64,000 nucleotides of DNA from Paraburkholderia dilworthii (GCF_000472525.1 NZ_AWZT01000034.1:1-64000); one strand, 5' to 3'; positions 41,123-49,940 are shown, counted from the first letter of the stretch. A program made the numbers and translations. The notes: generated by a model from the sequence alone, not told the origin.

Positions 41123-41971
41123 ATGAAACTGCTTCGTTACGGGCCGAAAGGCCAGGAAAAGCCGGGCTTGCTCGACGCGCAAGGCAAGATTCGCGATCTG
41201 TCCGGCGTGGTTGCCGACATCGACGGCGCGGCGCTGACCGACGAGAGCCTTGCCAAACTTCGCGCGCTCGATCCCGCTTCGTTGCCGGTCGTGGAAGGCA
41301 ATCCGCGCATGGGTCCGTGCGTCGGCAAGATCGGCAAGTTCATCTGCATCGGCTTGAATTACGCGGATCATGCTGCCGAGTCGAATCTGCCTGTGCCGGC
41401 CGAGCCGGTGATCTTCAACAAGTGGACGAGCGCGATCTCCGGCCCGAACGACGACGTCGAAATTCCGCGCGGCTCGAAGAAGACCGATTGGGAAGTGGAG
41501 CTCGGCGTCGTGATCGGCAAACCGGCCAAGTATGTCGACGAAGCGAATGCGCTCGATTATGTCGCCGGCTATTGCGTGATCAACGACGTGTCGGAACGCG
41601 AATGGCAGATCGAACGCGGCGGTACATGGGACAAGGGCAAGGGCTTCGACACGTTCGGCCCGATCGGCCCGTGGATGGTCACGCGCGACGAAGTCGCCGA
41701 TCCGCAGAACCTCAGCCTGTGGCTCGAAGTGGACGGTCACCGCTATCAGAACGGCAGCACGAAGACGATGGTGTTCGGCGTCGCGAAGCTCGTCTCGTAT
41801 GTGTCACAGTGCATGAGCCTGCAACCGGGCGATGTCATATCCACCGGCACGCCGCCGGGCGTCGGCATGGGTGTGAAGCCGAATCCGGTGTATCTGAAGC
41901 CGGGCCAGACGATTCGCCTCGGCATCGAAGGCCTCGGCGAGCAAACGCAAAAGACGTACTCCGCGGAGTAA
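41123..41971 (+). CDS. FAH-family hydrolase, probable 2,4-diketo-3-deoxy-L-fuconate hydrolase
   Basis: A 282-residue fumarylacetoacetase-fold enzyme: KFICIGLNYADHAAESNLP, PVIFNKWTSAISGPNDDVEIP, and the metal ligands in DWEVELGVVIGK (Glu pair and nearby Asp), with GYCVINDVSEREWQ and STGTPPGVGMG. Full length. This is the group often labelled ureidoglycolate lyase but shown in sugar pathways to split 2,4-diketo-3-deoxy acids into pyruvate and L-lactate. Last gene of the operon; AGAGGAAAG upstream. Confidence 0.9.
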   Translation: MKLLRYGPKGQEKPGLLDAQGKIRDLSGVVADIDGAALTDESLAKLRALDPASLPVVEGNPRMGPCVGKIGKFICIGLNYADHAAESNLPVPAEPVIFNKWTSAISGPNDDVEIPRGSKKTDWEVELGVVIGKPAKYVDEANALDYVAGYCVINDVSEREWQIERGGTWDKGKGFDTFGPIGPWMVTRDEVADPQNLSLWLEVDGHRYQNGSTKTMVFGVAKLVSYVSQCMSLQPGDVISTGTPPGVGMGVKPNPVYLKPGQTIRLGIEGLGEQTQKTYSAE

Positions 41972-42011
41972 GTTCTTTGCGAACCGGCGCCGGGCGCGTG
42001 AGCCTTCAGCG

Positions 42012-42446
42012 TTAGCTCGCCGGTTCGTGGTCGCCGTTCTCGCCGATCCGGTTGACCGTGCCTTGCGCAACCGCGACGAGTTTCTCGCGGTTGCCGTCCA
42101 TCACAAAGATGTTGCATTGGCAGGTCGCCTGATGGCGGCCCGCATACACCACCTTCGCCCGCGCGATCAGCGTGCCGTTCACCGCGGGGCGCAGATAGTT
42201 GATCTTATATTCTCCCGTCACGACCTTCGGCCCGAGCAACAGCGCGCCCGCAAACGTCAGCGCGTTGTCGGCGAGATAGCTGATCACGCCGCCATGCACG
42301 AAGCCGTGCTGCTGCCGCAATTCATCGCGGATCGGCAGGCTCAGCGTCAGTTCGTCGGTGCCCGTGTACATCAACTCCGCGCCTAGCAGCACGCTGAACG
42401 GCTGAGCGTGCAATGCGCCGCGCGCCCGGTCGAGTAGGTCAGTCAT
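42012..42446 (-). CDS. PaaI-family thioesterase
   Basis: A 144-residue hotdog-fold thioesterase. The catalytic loop reads QQHGFVHGGVISYLADNALTFAG, with the His-Gly-Gly after F-V and Asp in the following helix, and ends VTGEYKINYLRPAVNGTLIARAKVVYAG. It hydrolyses an acyl- or phenylacetyl-type CoA. ATG 42446 is chosen for GAAGGA upstream. It is convergent with the sugar operon and probably unrelated to it. Confidence 0.88.
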   Translation of the reverse strand: MTDLLDRARGALHAQPFSVLLGAELMYTGTDELTLSLPIRDELRQQHGFVHGGVISYLADNALTFAGALLLGPKVVTGEYKINYLRPAVNGTLIARAKVVYAGRHQATCQCNIFVMDGNREKLVAVAQGTVNRIGENGDHEPAS

Positions 42447-42726
42447 TGTGATTCCTTCGAGGAAGGCCCGCGGTGGCATCGCGCACTGGCGTGCGGTCGT
42501 CAGTCCCTACCCACTCTAGGAAGCGCCGACGCACGCCGTCAAGGTGAATCGGAAATATCTGCTTGGCATTGTTGCGTGGAACGACAGAAATGCGGACGTT
42601 GGACGACGTAGGGGCGACGTAAAGGCAACGTAAGACGAACTTTGACGAATTTGAGCTTAAGCAAACCCCGATGCTGCCGTTAACCCTGACGTAGCTCCCG
42701 TTATTCTTTGCCTTCAGGTGTTCACG

Positions 42727-44349
42727 ATGTTCAGCAAGATCAAGGTCGCATCCGGCCTGTTGTGTGTTCTGGCCGCGTTTTGCGTTTTCCAGCTTGTCAC
42801 GGTGGGTCTGGGTTTCTGGTCATTGACGCGTACGCATGACGACGTTGGCGACCTTTCGAACATCGCGCTCAAGCAGGTGGATGCCGTCAACGAAACGACG
42901 CAGCATCTGATGGACGCCCGCATCAACCTGTCGCGCGCCGGTACGCGGATGGTGCGCGGCGGCGCGGAGCCGACCGACATCGTTCAGCATGCGCGTGAGC
43001 AGCTTACGGCCGCCGAGCAGTCGTTCAACGCCTTCATGAGCGCACCGAAGACCAGCGACGAAAACGGCGCCCGCGCGGCGGCTCTCGCCGAACGCTACAA
43101 GAAGCTGCACGGCGCGCTGACCGAACTCGCGCAGTTTCTCGATGCAAACAACATCCAGGCATTTCTCGACCAGCCGACGCAGTCGTTCCAGGACGGGTAT
43201 TTGACCGAACTGCATAACTTCACGCAGTTCGGCAATTCGGCGAGTCGCGCATCGCTCGATTCCATCGACACCCGCATGGCCACCTTCCGGGCCGTCAGCA
43301 TTGTGATTCTGCTGGCGCTGGTCGGCGGGACGTTCGCGGTGCATATGGCGTTGCGCCGCGGCGTGGTCGCACCGCTCGAGGAAGCCGGCCGTCACTTCGA
43401 GCGCATCGCGCAAGGGCGTCTCGATCAGCCGATCGCTGCGCGTGGCACCAACGAAATCGGCCGGCTCTTCTCAGGCCTTGCCAGAATGCAGGCGAGCGTC
43501 GCGCGAACCGTGCAGACCGTGCGCGAATCGGCCGACTCGATTCACCTGGGCGCCGATGAAATCGCGACCGGCAACGCCGATCTGTCCGCACGCACCGAAA
43601 ACCAGGCGGCATCCCTCGAAGAAACTGCGTCGAGCATGGAAGAATTGACGGCCACCGTGCGTCAGAACGCCGACCACGCGCGCGAAGCGAATGCACTCGC
43701 CGAGACGGCTCTCGAGGCGACGTCGCGCGGCAGCGAAGTAGTCGACAAGGTGGTGGACAAGATGCGCGGCATTGCGCAGAGCTCGGACAAGATCGCCGAG
43801 ATCATTTCGGTGATCGACGGCATTGCGTTCCAGACGAATATTCTCGCGCTCAATGCTGCCGTCGAGGCGGCGCGCGCCGGCGAACAGGGCCGCGGCTTCG
43901 CGGTCGTGGCCGGCGAAGTGCGCGGGCTGGCACAGCGCAGCGCGCAGTCGGCGAAGGAAATCAAGACGCTGATCAGCGAATCGGTCGCGGAAATTCAGGG
44001 CGGCTCCGCACTCGTGGAACATGCCGGCGAAGCGATGAGCAATGTGTCCGCCTCGATTTCGCGCGTCACGCAGATGATGGCGGAGATCAGCGCATCGTCG
44101 CTTGAGCAAAGCACGGGCATCGAGCAGGTGAACCAGGCCGTCGTGCAGATGGACGAGATGACGCAGCAGAATGCCGCGCTCGTCGAGCAGGCGGCGGCAG
44201 CGGCGGCTTCGCTGCATCAACAGACCCAGCAATTGAAGCAGGCGGTTTCCGTGTTCGAAATTTCGGAGGCTGTGTTGCGCACACAACAGATCGATGAAAT
44301 GCCGACGGAAATGATGCAACTTGGGTTGTCGGGAATGCGCGCGATTTAA
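42727..44349 (+). CDS. methyl-accepting chemotaxis protein (Tar-type)
   Basis: A 540-residue chemoreceptor with a short cytoplasmic N-terminus, TM1 at about 12-34, a four-helix periplasmic sensor (about 35-185), TM2 at about 188-207, a HAMP domain (HMALRRGVVAPLEEAGRHFERIAQGRLDQPI) and the signalling hairpin with the tip IISVIDGIAFQTNILALNAAVEAARAGEQGRGFAVVAGEVRGLAQ. ATG 42727 has AGGTG upstream. Ligand unknown. It does not end in the NWETF-type pentapeptide. Confidence 0.93.
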   Translation: MFSKIKVASGLLCVLAAFCVFQLVTVGLGFWSLTRTHDDVGDLSNIALKQVDAVNETTQHLMDARINLSRAGTRMVRGGAEPTDIVQHAREQLTAAEQSFNAFMSAPKTSDENGARAAALAERYKKLHGALTELAQFLDANNIQAFLDQPTQSFQDGYLTELHNFTQFGNSASRASLDSIDTRMATFRAVSIVILLALVGGTFAVHMALRRGVVAPLEEAGRHFERIAQGRLDQPIAARGTNEIGRLFSGLARMQASVARTVQTVRESADSIHLGADEIATGNADLSARTENQAASLEETASSMEELTATVRQNADHAREANALAETALEATSRGSEVVDKVVDKMRGIAQSSDKIAEIISVIDGIAFQTNILALNAAVEAARAGEQGRGFAVVAGEVRGLAQRSAQSAKEIKTLISESVAEIQGGSALVEHAGEAMSNVSASISRVTQMMAEISASSLEQSTGIEQVNQAVVQMDEMTQQNAALVEQAAAAAASLHQQTQQLKQAVSVFEISEAVLRTQQIDEMPTEMMQLGLSGMRAI

Positions 44350-44380
44350 ATTGTTCGCGCTCAAAAATCGGGCAACCGGA

Positions 44381-44411
44381 AAAGAAAAATGGCCCGCGAA
44401 AGCGGGCCATT
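44381..44411 (-). terminator. terminator of the csp gene
   Basis: AATGGCCCGC (44388-44397) pairs with GCGGGCCATT (44402-44411) around GAAA. The A-rich 44381-44389 gives a U-run on the minus strand. It lies 50 bases after the csp stop and is close in form to the hairpin at 2724-2751. Confidence 0.88.
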
Positions 44412-44460
44412 CTTGTATTAGGCGCAAGCGCCTAAGCGTGCGTCGGCGTACCGTTGGTAC

Positions 44461-44664
44461 TTAGGCCGGCGTGATGTTAGCAGCTTGCTTGCCCTTCGGG
44501 CCCTGCTTCACTTCGAACGTCACTTTCTGGTTTTCCTGCAGGGACTTAAAGCCGCTGCCTTGAACTTCCGAAAAGTGTGCAAACAGGTCTTCGCCGCCGT
44601 CGTCCGGCGTGATGAAACCAAAGCCCTTTGCATCGTTAAACCACTTCACAGTACCTGTTGCCAT
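44461..44664 (-). CDS. CspA-family cold-shock protein
   Basis: A 67-residue single cold-shock domain, the intact standard for this window: MATGTVKWFNDAKGFGFITPDDGGEDLFAHF. RNP1 is KGFGFI and RNP2 is LFAHF, and the end is GPKGKQAANITPA. Binds single-stranded RNA and DNA. The start at 44664 is set by the family; ten in-frame codons precede it. A long AT-richer leader lies upstream, as usual for csp genes. Ended by the hairpin at 44381. Confidence 0.96.
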   Translation of the reverse strand: MATGTVKWFNDAKGFGFITPDDGGEDLFAHFSEVQGSGFKSLQENQKVTFEVKQGPKGKQAANITPA

Positions 44665-44882
44665 TTTTGATCCAGTAAATGTTGTGTATTGCATTCGCGA
44701 CCGCTATTTCTCAAATCGAGATCGAGCGCGAAGTAGGAGTTGTATCACGTCTTTATGACGGATGCCAATCAACCAGTATTCGGGTATTCCCAGGTTTCGG
44801 CCTTTTCGACGTGTCGAGGGCACGAAAAAGGATGTGCCTCCGGGTAGGGTAAACTGCTTGTATTACTCTCCCAGGAAAAACA
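44665..44882. other. csp leader and promoter region
   Basis: The left 100 bases should be the csp leader; the rest is AT-richer. No gene was seen. Confidence 0.4.
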
Positions 44883-45158
44883 TTGACACATTATTTGCAG
44901 GAAGAACTGACGTCGTTCTGGAGTCGTTTGACCCCGTATCTCGCGGTATTGGAGTCTAAATCCCCCCAAGAAGACGCACCGGACCCGGTCGGCCGCATCA
45001 CTGTGGATGCCGATGATCGCCAGGCCTTCGCCCTCCACACCACCGACCGCAAGCCGCAAGGCGATACGTCGGAAACGCCTACTGGCCAAAGCGCCACTTA
45101 TATGCGATCCAGATCTGCCGGGAGCGACTGGGGTCCGTGGCAGCGAGAAGAGTATTGA
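44883..45158 (+). CDS. possible hypothetical protein (91 residues)
   Basis: From TTG 44883 (AGGA six bases upstream) a 91-residue frame reads THYLQEELTSFWSRLTPYLAVLESK, then PVGRITVDADDRQAF, ending SDWGPWQREEY. Amino-acid use is protein-like and codon third positions are GC-rich in its second half. No family is known. It lies between the csp leader and the epimerase 3' end, where no other feature explains the open frame. Confidence 0.4.
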   Translation: MTHYLQEELTSFWSRLTPYLAVLESKSPQEDAPDPVGRITVDADDRQAFALHTTDRKPQGDTSETPTGQSATYMRSRSAGSDWGPWQREEY

Positions 45159-45273
45159 TCGACCGGGCTGTCCGGGCCAGTCGCCTCGCGGCGAATGTTT
45201 GGCGGATGCCGCCAGACGGCAACACCGCCGCGCATGGCGGATCGGCTGGCTTCCGCACTGGTCTGCCGGCGTT

Positions 45274-46389
45274 TCAGGCTGGCAACGCGTGGAAAGCGGT
45301 TGCAAGGTGATAAGGCGTGGTCGACGGCATGTCGGCACGCGCCACGTCTCCGGCTGAGGTCTTGCATTCGAACCAGCCTTGCGGACGCAAGAATCGCTGC
45401 TGGAACAGTTCAATTTGCCGCGGCAGAGCCGCGCGCACGAGCGGCTCGTCGTGGCTCGCGAGCGCGCGCAAATATTCCGTTTGCGCCCAGATGCGCTGCG
45501 TTGGGTCCTTGATCCGGCCGTTTTCATCGAGCGACGCGCACACGCCGCCCGTTTCCTGATTCACGCCATTGCGTTGTGCGAAGTCGAACGCGCGCGTCAG
45601 TGTTTCCGCGAGCCCTGAACCTTCGAAGAGCGCGCCCGCCTGCCTCGCGAGCCAGAACCATTCGAACTGATGGCCGGGCTCCAGGCGATTGTCGTCGGTG
45701 CCGATCGGCAATTCGGCGATGCAGCCCGACGGCGCATGCACGAAGTGACGAGCGACCGCGCCGGCCAGGCGCCGCAGCGCGGCGTCGAAAGCGTTGTCGC
45801 GCGTGGCTTCGCGGGCCGCCAGCCAGGCTTCGGTCAGATGCATCAACGGATTCTGAACCGGTGTGCCAGGCACCTCGGCGAAGTCGGCGGTGAGCGCTGC
45901 ATTGAAGAGATCGTCCTCAGCGGCAAAGTGCGACTGAATCAGAGCCGACGTCCGATGCACGATTTCCAGCGCGTCGCGATTTCCGGAACGCCGGCCATAT
46001 TCCGCACAGGCGAATACGACGAACGCATGCGTGTACAGGTCTTTGGCGGTGTCGAGCGGGGCGCCTTGCTGGTCGACGCTGTAGAACCAACCGCCGTGTT
46101 TCGTGTCCTGAAAAGTGTGCGTGAGGGAATCGAACAAAACGTGCGCGTGGGCCGCGTCGCCGGCTTCCGAGAACACGAAGAGTTGGCGTGCGCAAGCCAT
46201 TGCCCGATAGCGTAGCGCGGGCGCTGGACGATGATCTTCTGCGCCGAGCGCTTCGTACGGCAGCTTGAGCGCGGTGTTGAAACCCGGCCCGTGCCACATC
46301 GGCAGGATCACGCCGTTGAAGTGCTCGCGCAGCCCCGCGGCGAGCGCGATGGTTCGGGCGGCGTCAGGGTTCGTGCTGGACATGGTCAT
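45274..46389 (-). CDS. AGE-family sugar epimerase/isomerase
   Basis: A 371-residue (alpha/alpha)6-barrel protein of the N-acylglucosamine 2-epimerase family, which includes mannose isomerase and cellobiose epimerase. Marks are the active-site stretches ALRYRAMACARQLFVF, GWFYSVDQQGAPLDTAKDLYTHAFVVFA, PLMHLTEAWLAA, EPGHQFEWFWLA and QRIWAQTEYLRAL, with the His residues of TYHLATAF at the end. Substrate unknown. An ATG two codons later is an alternative. It is divergent from mgtC. Confidence 0.88.
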   Translation of the reverse strand: MTMSSTNPDAARTIALAAGLREHFNGVILPMWHGPGFNTALKLPYEALGAEDHRPAPALRYRAMACARQLFVFSEAGDAAHAHVLFDSLTHTFQDTKHGGWFYSVDQQGAPLDTAKDLYTHAFVVFACAEYGRRSGNRDALEIVHRTSALIQSHFAAEDDLFNAALTADFAEVPGTPVQNPLMHLTEAWLAAREATRDNAFDAALRRLAGAVARHFVHAPSGCIAELPIGTDDNRLEPGHQFEWFWLARQAGALFEGSGLAETLTRAFDFAQRNGVNQETGGVCASLDENGRIKDPTQRIWAQTEYLRALASHDEPLVRAALPRQIELFQQRFLRPQGWFECKTSAGDVARADMPSTTPYHLATAFHALPA

Positions 46390-46624
46390 ATTTCAAAGCG
46401 GTGTTCTAAAACGCCCGTGGAAGCGGGCCTGATTCTGGCGGTAGTGCGACTGGCGGTGGAGCACCGGCAAGCAGCCTGTAGCGCGAGCAGCATGTGCAAG
46501 TGATGCAGCGGGTACAGCGCGAGCAGCGGCGGCGTGCGGGCTAGCATAATGCAAACGGATTCCGGCCGGCGCCCAAAATGGACGAGGACAACACTTCAAA
46601 TAATTTGAAGAAGGAGAGAGCACC

Positions 46625-47311
46625 GTGCTGGGCAACCTTGAACTCATCTCCCGTCTGGTGTTGGCTGCGGCGCTCGGCAGCGTGATTGGCTTCGAGCGTG
46701 AGCGTCTGTCATGGGCTGCGGGATTGCGCACGCATATGCTGGTGTGCGTAGGGTCGGCGCTGATCATGATCGTGTCGGCTTACGGTTTCGCCGAAGTGCT
46801 CACCGGCGAACACGTAGTACTCGATCCGTCCCGGATGGCGGCCCAGGTCGTTTCGGGGATCGGCTTTCTGGGCGCCGGTTCGATCCTGCTGCGCGGCGAA
46901 ATCGTGCGCGGGCTGACGACGGCCGCGAGCCTCTGGTCGGTCGCAGCGATCGGCCTGGCGGTCGGCGGCGGACTCTATACGGCGTCGATTGCGGCGACCA
47001 TCATCATTCTGATCATCCTCGCGGGCATCAAGCCGCTCGAGCGGCGATTCATCACGGTCAGGCAGCGGCGCCAGGTGACCATGCTCGTCGAGCGCGGCGC
47101 CATGACGTTTCACTCGCTGCACGACGAACTGGGCGCAGCCAGCCCGCGCGTCAAACAATTCGTCATGCAGCAAAGCGACGAAACGCCGGAGTACGACGAG
47201 GTAATGATTACCCTGCATCGCGTGTCGAACGTTGAATACGAGGCGATTTGCACGCGCTTGCGCCAACTGCGCGGCGTCAAGGAATTCAGGCAAGACGACG
47301 CATCGGCCTAA
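46625..47311 (+). CDS. mgtC: MgtC/SapB family membrane protein
   Basis: A 228-residue protein with an N-terminal MgtC domain of about four to five helices: LVLAAALGSVIGFERERLSWAAGLRTHMLVCVGSAL is the family signature (G-x-E-R-E-x ... G-L-R-T). It is followed by ASGIGFLGAG-like VVSGIGFLGAGSILLRGEIVRGLTTAASLW, and a cytoplasmic C-terminal domain (about 140-228). It affects growth at low magnesium and virulence in pathogens; the biochemical role is unsettled. GTG start with GAAGGAGA upstream. Confidence 0.92.
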   Translation: MLGNLELISRLVLAAALGSVIGFERERLSWAAGLRTHMLVCVGSALIMIVSAYGFAEVLTGEHVVLDPSRMAAQVVSGIGFLGAGSILLRGEIVRGLTTAASLWSVAAIGLAVGGGLYTASIAATIIILIILAGIKPLERRFITVRQRRQVTMLVERGAMTFHSLHDELGAASPRVKQFVMQQSDETPEYDEVMITLHRVSNVEYEAICTRLRQLRGVKEFRQDDASA

Positions 47312-47442
47312 AAACCGGAAATCGTCTGCGAACGGCTTCGGTGGCGGCGGACGCCATGCGACAATGCGGTCTCGAAAAATTCCAACGGCATTGACGAGCG
47401 GTGCCGGCGCCCGCTCTCATGGCGACGATCGCTTTTTTCTCT

Positions 47443-48987
47443 ATGGCAGATTCCGCAGTATCCACACAGTCCCGGCCTCCGCGCGGCGCTTCCACGACGA
47501 AGCGCCGCGAGGCCACCGTCTCGACCGAAACCGAAAAAAAGCTGGCGCGCGCTGCGCGCTCGGCACAACGCCTCGCGCAACTGAGCGACGCCTCGCGCGA
47601 CGACGGCACGCTCGACCTGTTCCCCGACGATCCCACCCGTGCCACGCTGGAAGCGATGAATATCGACATCCGCCAAGGCACGTTGCACGGTTTTGAACTG
47701 CCCGATGCGGTGCTGGCGGCCGTAGGCGCGCTGGATGCGCCGAACGATAGCGCGTCGACGGACGCTAAAACGGCGCGCCGGGCGCCTCGCGCGGCCAGGA
47801 CCGATGAGCCGGCCGGCCTCGATGCGCAATTGAGCGGGCTGGAAATGGAGCCGTCGACGGTGGCTGCCGATGCCGATGCCGATGCCGATGCGGATGCGGA
47901 TGCTGCGCGGAAGGCGACTGCTGTGGGTGCCGCTGAGCACCAAAATGCGGTGGCATCGGCGCGCGAAGCGGCTTCTCCGCTGACGCCCGCCACGGCGGCC
48001 GCGACGGTGGCGCGCAGTGTGACGGCGCTGCGTCAGGCAGCCGAGCGGGGCGTGGGGAAGGCGGATTCTCCGCACGGCGGTACGTCGCAGGCGGGCAGCA
48101 AAACTTCGCAGCTATTGACTGCTGATGGGCAAACCGAAGCGGCGGTTGCACGCCCCGCGGGTGTAACGGGGGCGTCCGCCGCGAACACATACGGCGGAGT
48201 CGCTGAGCCGGACGCTGAGCGGGCATCGGCGCGCGAGGCGAGAAGATCTGCGCGAGCGGATAGCTCGGCGAAGGAGCCACGCACGACTTCGGATGCATCC
48301 GCACGCGAAACGGCGCTGTCGATGGCCAAGGATGTGTCCGCGCGCCAAACGACGTCACGCACGACCGCCGACGCATCCGCACGCGAGACGGCGCTGTCGC
48401 CGGCCAACGAAGCATCCGCACGCCAAACGACGCCACCCTCGACCACGCCGACCTCCGCACGCGCCGGCACAGCTTTCACCACATCCCGGCAGGAAGCACA
48501 GCGCGAAGAAGCCGCCGCTGCTGCATTGCGCGCCGCGCCGGAACTCGATCGCGCGCGGGCGACGGCCTTCGCGGACACGGTCGACGCGCTCTACGGCGTG
48601 ATTGCCGACCAGCGCCGAGCAGCGACGGACCATTCGCGCCGTATGAAATGGATGCTGTCGATCGTGGTCGGTGCGCTGCTTATGACGGTCGCGATTGGCA
48701 TCACGCAGACCGTACTTTTGATGCGCCTCACGCGCGAAACCACCGCACAACAGCATCGCATCGAACAGATGATGCAAAGCCAGCAGACCGCGATGGCCAG
48801 TGTGCTCGGCATGCAAATGGCGATGGCCAATGCAGCCGGCAACGCCGCCTCGCGGACGCCGGCACCGGTAGTCACGCAGGTGCCCGTAGCGCCGCAGCAA
48901 GCGCCCTCAGTGCCGGCATCCGCGAACAGCAAGCGCGCCGTTCATGCGCGACACAACCACAAGCCGAAAACGGCCGACTCCCACTGA
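47443..48987 (+). CDS. single-pass membrane protein with low-complexity repeats
   Basis: A protein of 514 residues, of unrecognised family. Residues 1-110 look folded (TEKKLARAARSAQRLAQLSDASRDDG, then RATLEAMNIDIRQGTLHGFELPDAVLAAVGALD). A long Ala/Ser/Thr/Arg-rich middle follows, with a run of Asp-Ala pairs (coded at 47869-47904) and a 26-residue tandem repeat (48292-48447). Near residues 401-428 is a single transmembrane helix (MKWMLSIVVGALLMTVAIGI), then a short Pro/Ala tail. The start is uncertain: ATG 47443 is preferred, while ATG 47419 and GTG 47401 lie in frame upstream; none has a clear ribosome site. The conserved first part suggests a real gene; the middle is a variable stalk. Confidence 0.65.
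   Translation: MADSAVSTQSRPPRGASTTKRREATVSTETEKKLARAARSAQRLAQLSDASRDDGTLDLFPDDPTRATLEAMNIDIRQGTLHGFELPDAVLAAVGALDAPNDSASTDAKTARRAPRAARTDEPAGLDAQLSGLEMEPSTVAADADADADADADAARKATAVGAAEHQNAVASAREAASPLTPATAAATVARSVTALRQAAERGVGKADSPHGGTSQAGSKTSQLLTADGQTEAAVARPAGVTGASAANTYGGVAEPDAERASAREARRSARADSSAKEPRTTSDASARETALSMAKDVSARQTTSRTTADASARETALSPANEASARQTTPPSTTPTSARAGTAFTTSRQEAQREEAAAAALRAAPELDRARATAFADTVDALYGVIADQRRAATDHSRRMKWMLSIVVGALLMTVAIGITQTVLLMRLTRETTAQQHRIEQMMQSQQTAMASVLGMQMAMANAAGNAASRTPAPVVTQVPVAPQQAPSVPASANSKRAVHARHNHKPKTADSH
47869..47904 (+). repeat. GATGCN hexamer microsatellite
   Basis: Six consecutive GATGCN hexamers (four GATGCC or near, then GATGCG, GATGCT) encode a run of Asp-Ala pairs. 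Changes in number keep the reading frame, so length variation would alter the protein only by two residues a step. Confidence 0.9.
48292..48447 (+). repeat. 78-bp in-frame tandem repeat
   Basis: Two adjacent copies (48292-48369 and 48370-48447) encode DASARETALS followed by a variable part and SARQTT. The period is 26 codons. The first decamer is identical in both copies. Confidence 0.75.
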
Positions 48988-49175
48988 CAGTCTCCGAGCG
49001 CCCGCCGCGCCGGCGAAACGCCGGCAGCGGCGGCAAGCTCACTGCTTATCGCGGATAGGCGCCGTAAGGCGACCGCCGCCGACGGTCGGCCGCAAGCCAG
49101 ATCACGCGCTCTACACTCTGCATGCTGCTGCGGAGCCGATCGGACACGCCAGCGCCTTATTCGACCAAAGCCGAC

Positions 49176-49484
49176 ATGCCGACAAGCGAACACAAATATT
49201 CCATCGAGGATCTAATTGCCGCACTTCTGCGAGATCAAGGCATACACGACGGACACTGGGCCCTGAATATCGAATTCTCCGCCACCGGCGCCGCCGTCAA
49301 GCCGCAAGACCAGCCGACGCGTACGCTGCCGGGCCTGATCGTGTCCGTCAACAGCGCGACGCTGGCTGCGGCTGATCCTTCGGCGCAAGGCGCCGTCGAC
49401 GCCGCCGCGGTCAATCCGCGCAAAAGCGCACCGGCCAAACGCCGCCCGACCGCCAGAAAGCTGTCGCCGACAACGCTTCAGTAA
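49176..49484 (+). CDS. hypothetical protein
   Basis: A 102-residue protein starting at ATG 49176 (a frame extension to 49122 exists). The N-terminal half looks folded (HKYSIEDLIAALLRDQGIHDGHWALNIEFSATGAAV, then LPGLIVSVNSATLAAAD); the tail is Lys/Arg/Pro/Ala-rich. No family name. The ribosome site is weak. Confidence 0.55.
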   Translation: MPTSEHKYSIEDLIAALLRDQGIHDGHWALNIEFSATGAAVKPQDQPTRTLPGLIVSVNSATLAAADPSAQGAVDAAAVNPRKSAPAKRRPTARKLSPTTLQ

Positions 49485-49610
49485 GCGTTGCGGCAGAATA
49501 GCCGCCGCAAGAAAATAGGGACGTGGTCATGTTGCAACGCAATATCAGCGTGAAACAGGCCGCGACAAGGCGTCACACCGGATAGACGCTGCATTGCACT
49601 AGCTTTCGCC

Positions 49611-49649
49611 TAGGGAAAACCCTATAATTCTTCTTAAGGGAAAACCCTA
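49611..49649 (+). promoter_or_regulatory. promoter with duplicated TAGGG-AAAA-CCCTA element
   Basis: TAGGGAAAACCCTA (49611-49624) and AGGGAAAACCCTA (49637-49649) are direct repeats, each a 5-bp inverted repeat with an AAAA centre. A perfect TATAAT -10 (49623-49628) abuts the first copy, so the element overlaps the -35/-10 spacer and the second lies over the start. This is a fitting layout for repressor binding. It precedes the 52-residue gene at 49679. Confidence 0.6.
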
Positions 49650-49678
49650 GCAAACGCAGTAACCAACCGGGAGTCGCC

Positions 49679-49837
49679 ATGAGCTTCATCTTTGCATTGT
49701 TCCAAAAGGTCAGCGACCTCTTTGCGTCGCCCCACTTGCCGCTGGATACGGACTACTCGTACGCAGCGCGTTCGCGCGAAGCAGAGCGCCAGCGCAAGGC
49801 TCAAGCTACGCTGTTCGGCATCAAGCTGACCGACTAA
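49679..49837 (+). CDS. small protein of 52 residues
   Basis: ATG 49679 to TAA encodes MSFIFALFQKVSDLFASPHL, then PLDTDYSYAARSREAERQR, ending KAQATLFGIKLTD. The first 16 residues form an amphipathic or membrane-binding helix, and the C-terminal half is charged. The frame has a clear promoter with a TATAAT box 50 bases upstream and a strong terminator at 49903, so it is very likely a genuine, independently regulated gene. The ribosome site is GGGAG, four bases upstream. Function unknown. Confidence 0.7.
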   Translation: MSFIFALFQKVSDLFASPHLPLDTDYSYAARSREAERQRKAQATLFGIKLTD

Positions 49838-49902
49838 TAGCGGCCTATGAACCCGTGCGCGGTTCTCGCGCCGGGTGCGCATGTCAAATCTGCGCGTCAT
49901 TC

Positions 49903-49940
49903 AAGCCACGGCCCGCGAAAGCGTGCCGTGGCTTTGTTTT
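49903..49940 (+). terminator. terminator of the 52-residue gene
   Basis: AAGCCACGGC (49903-49912) pairs perfectly with GCCGTGGCTT (49925-49934), followed by TGTTTT. It is 65 bases after the stop. Confidence 0.85.
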
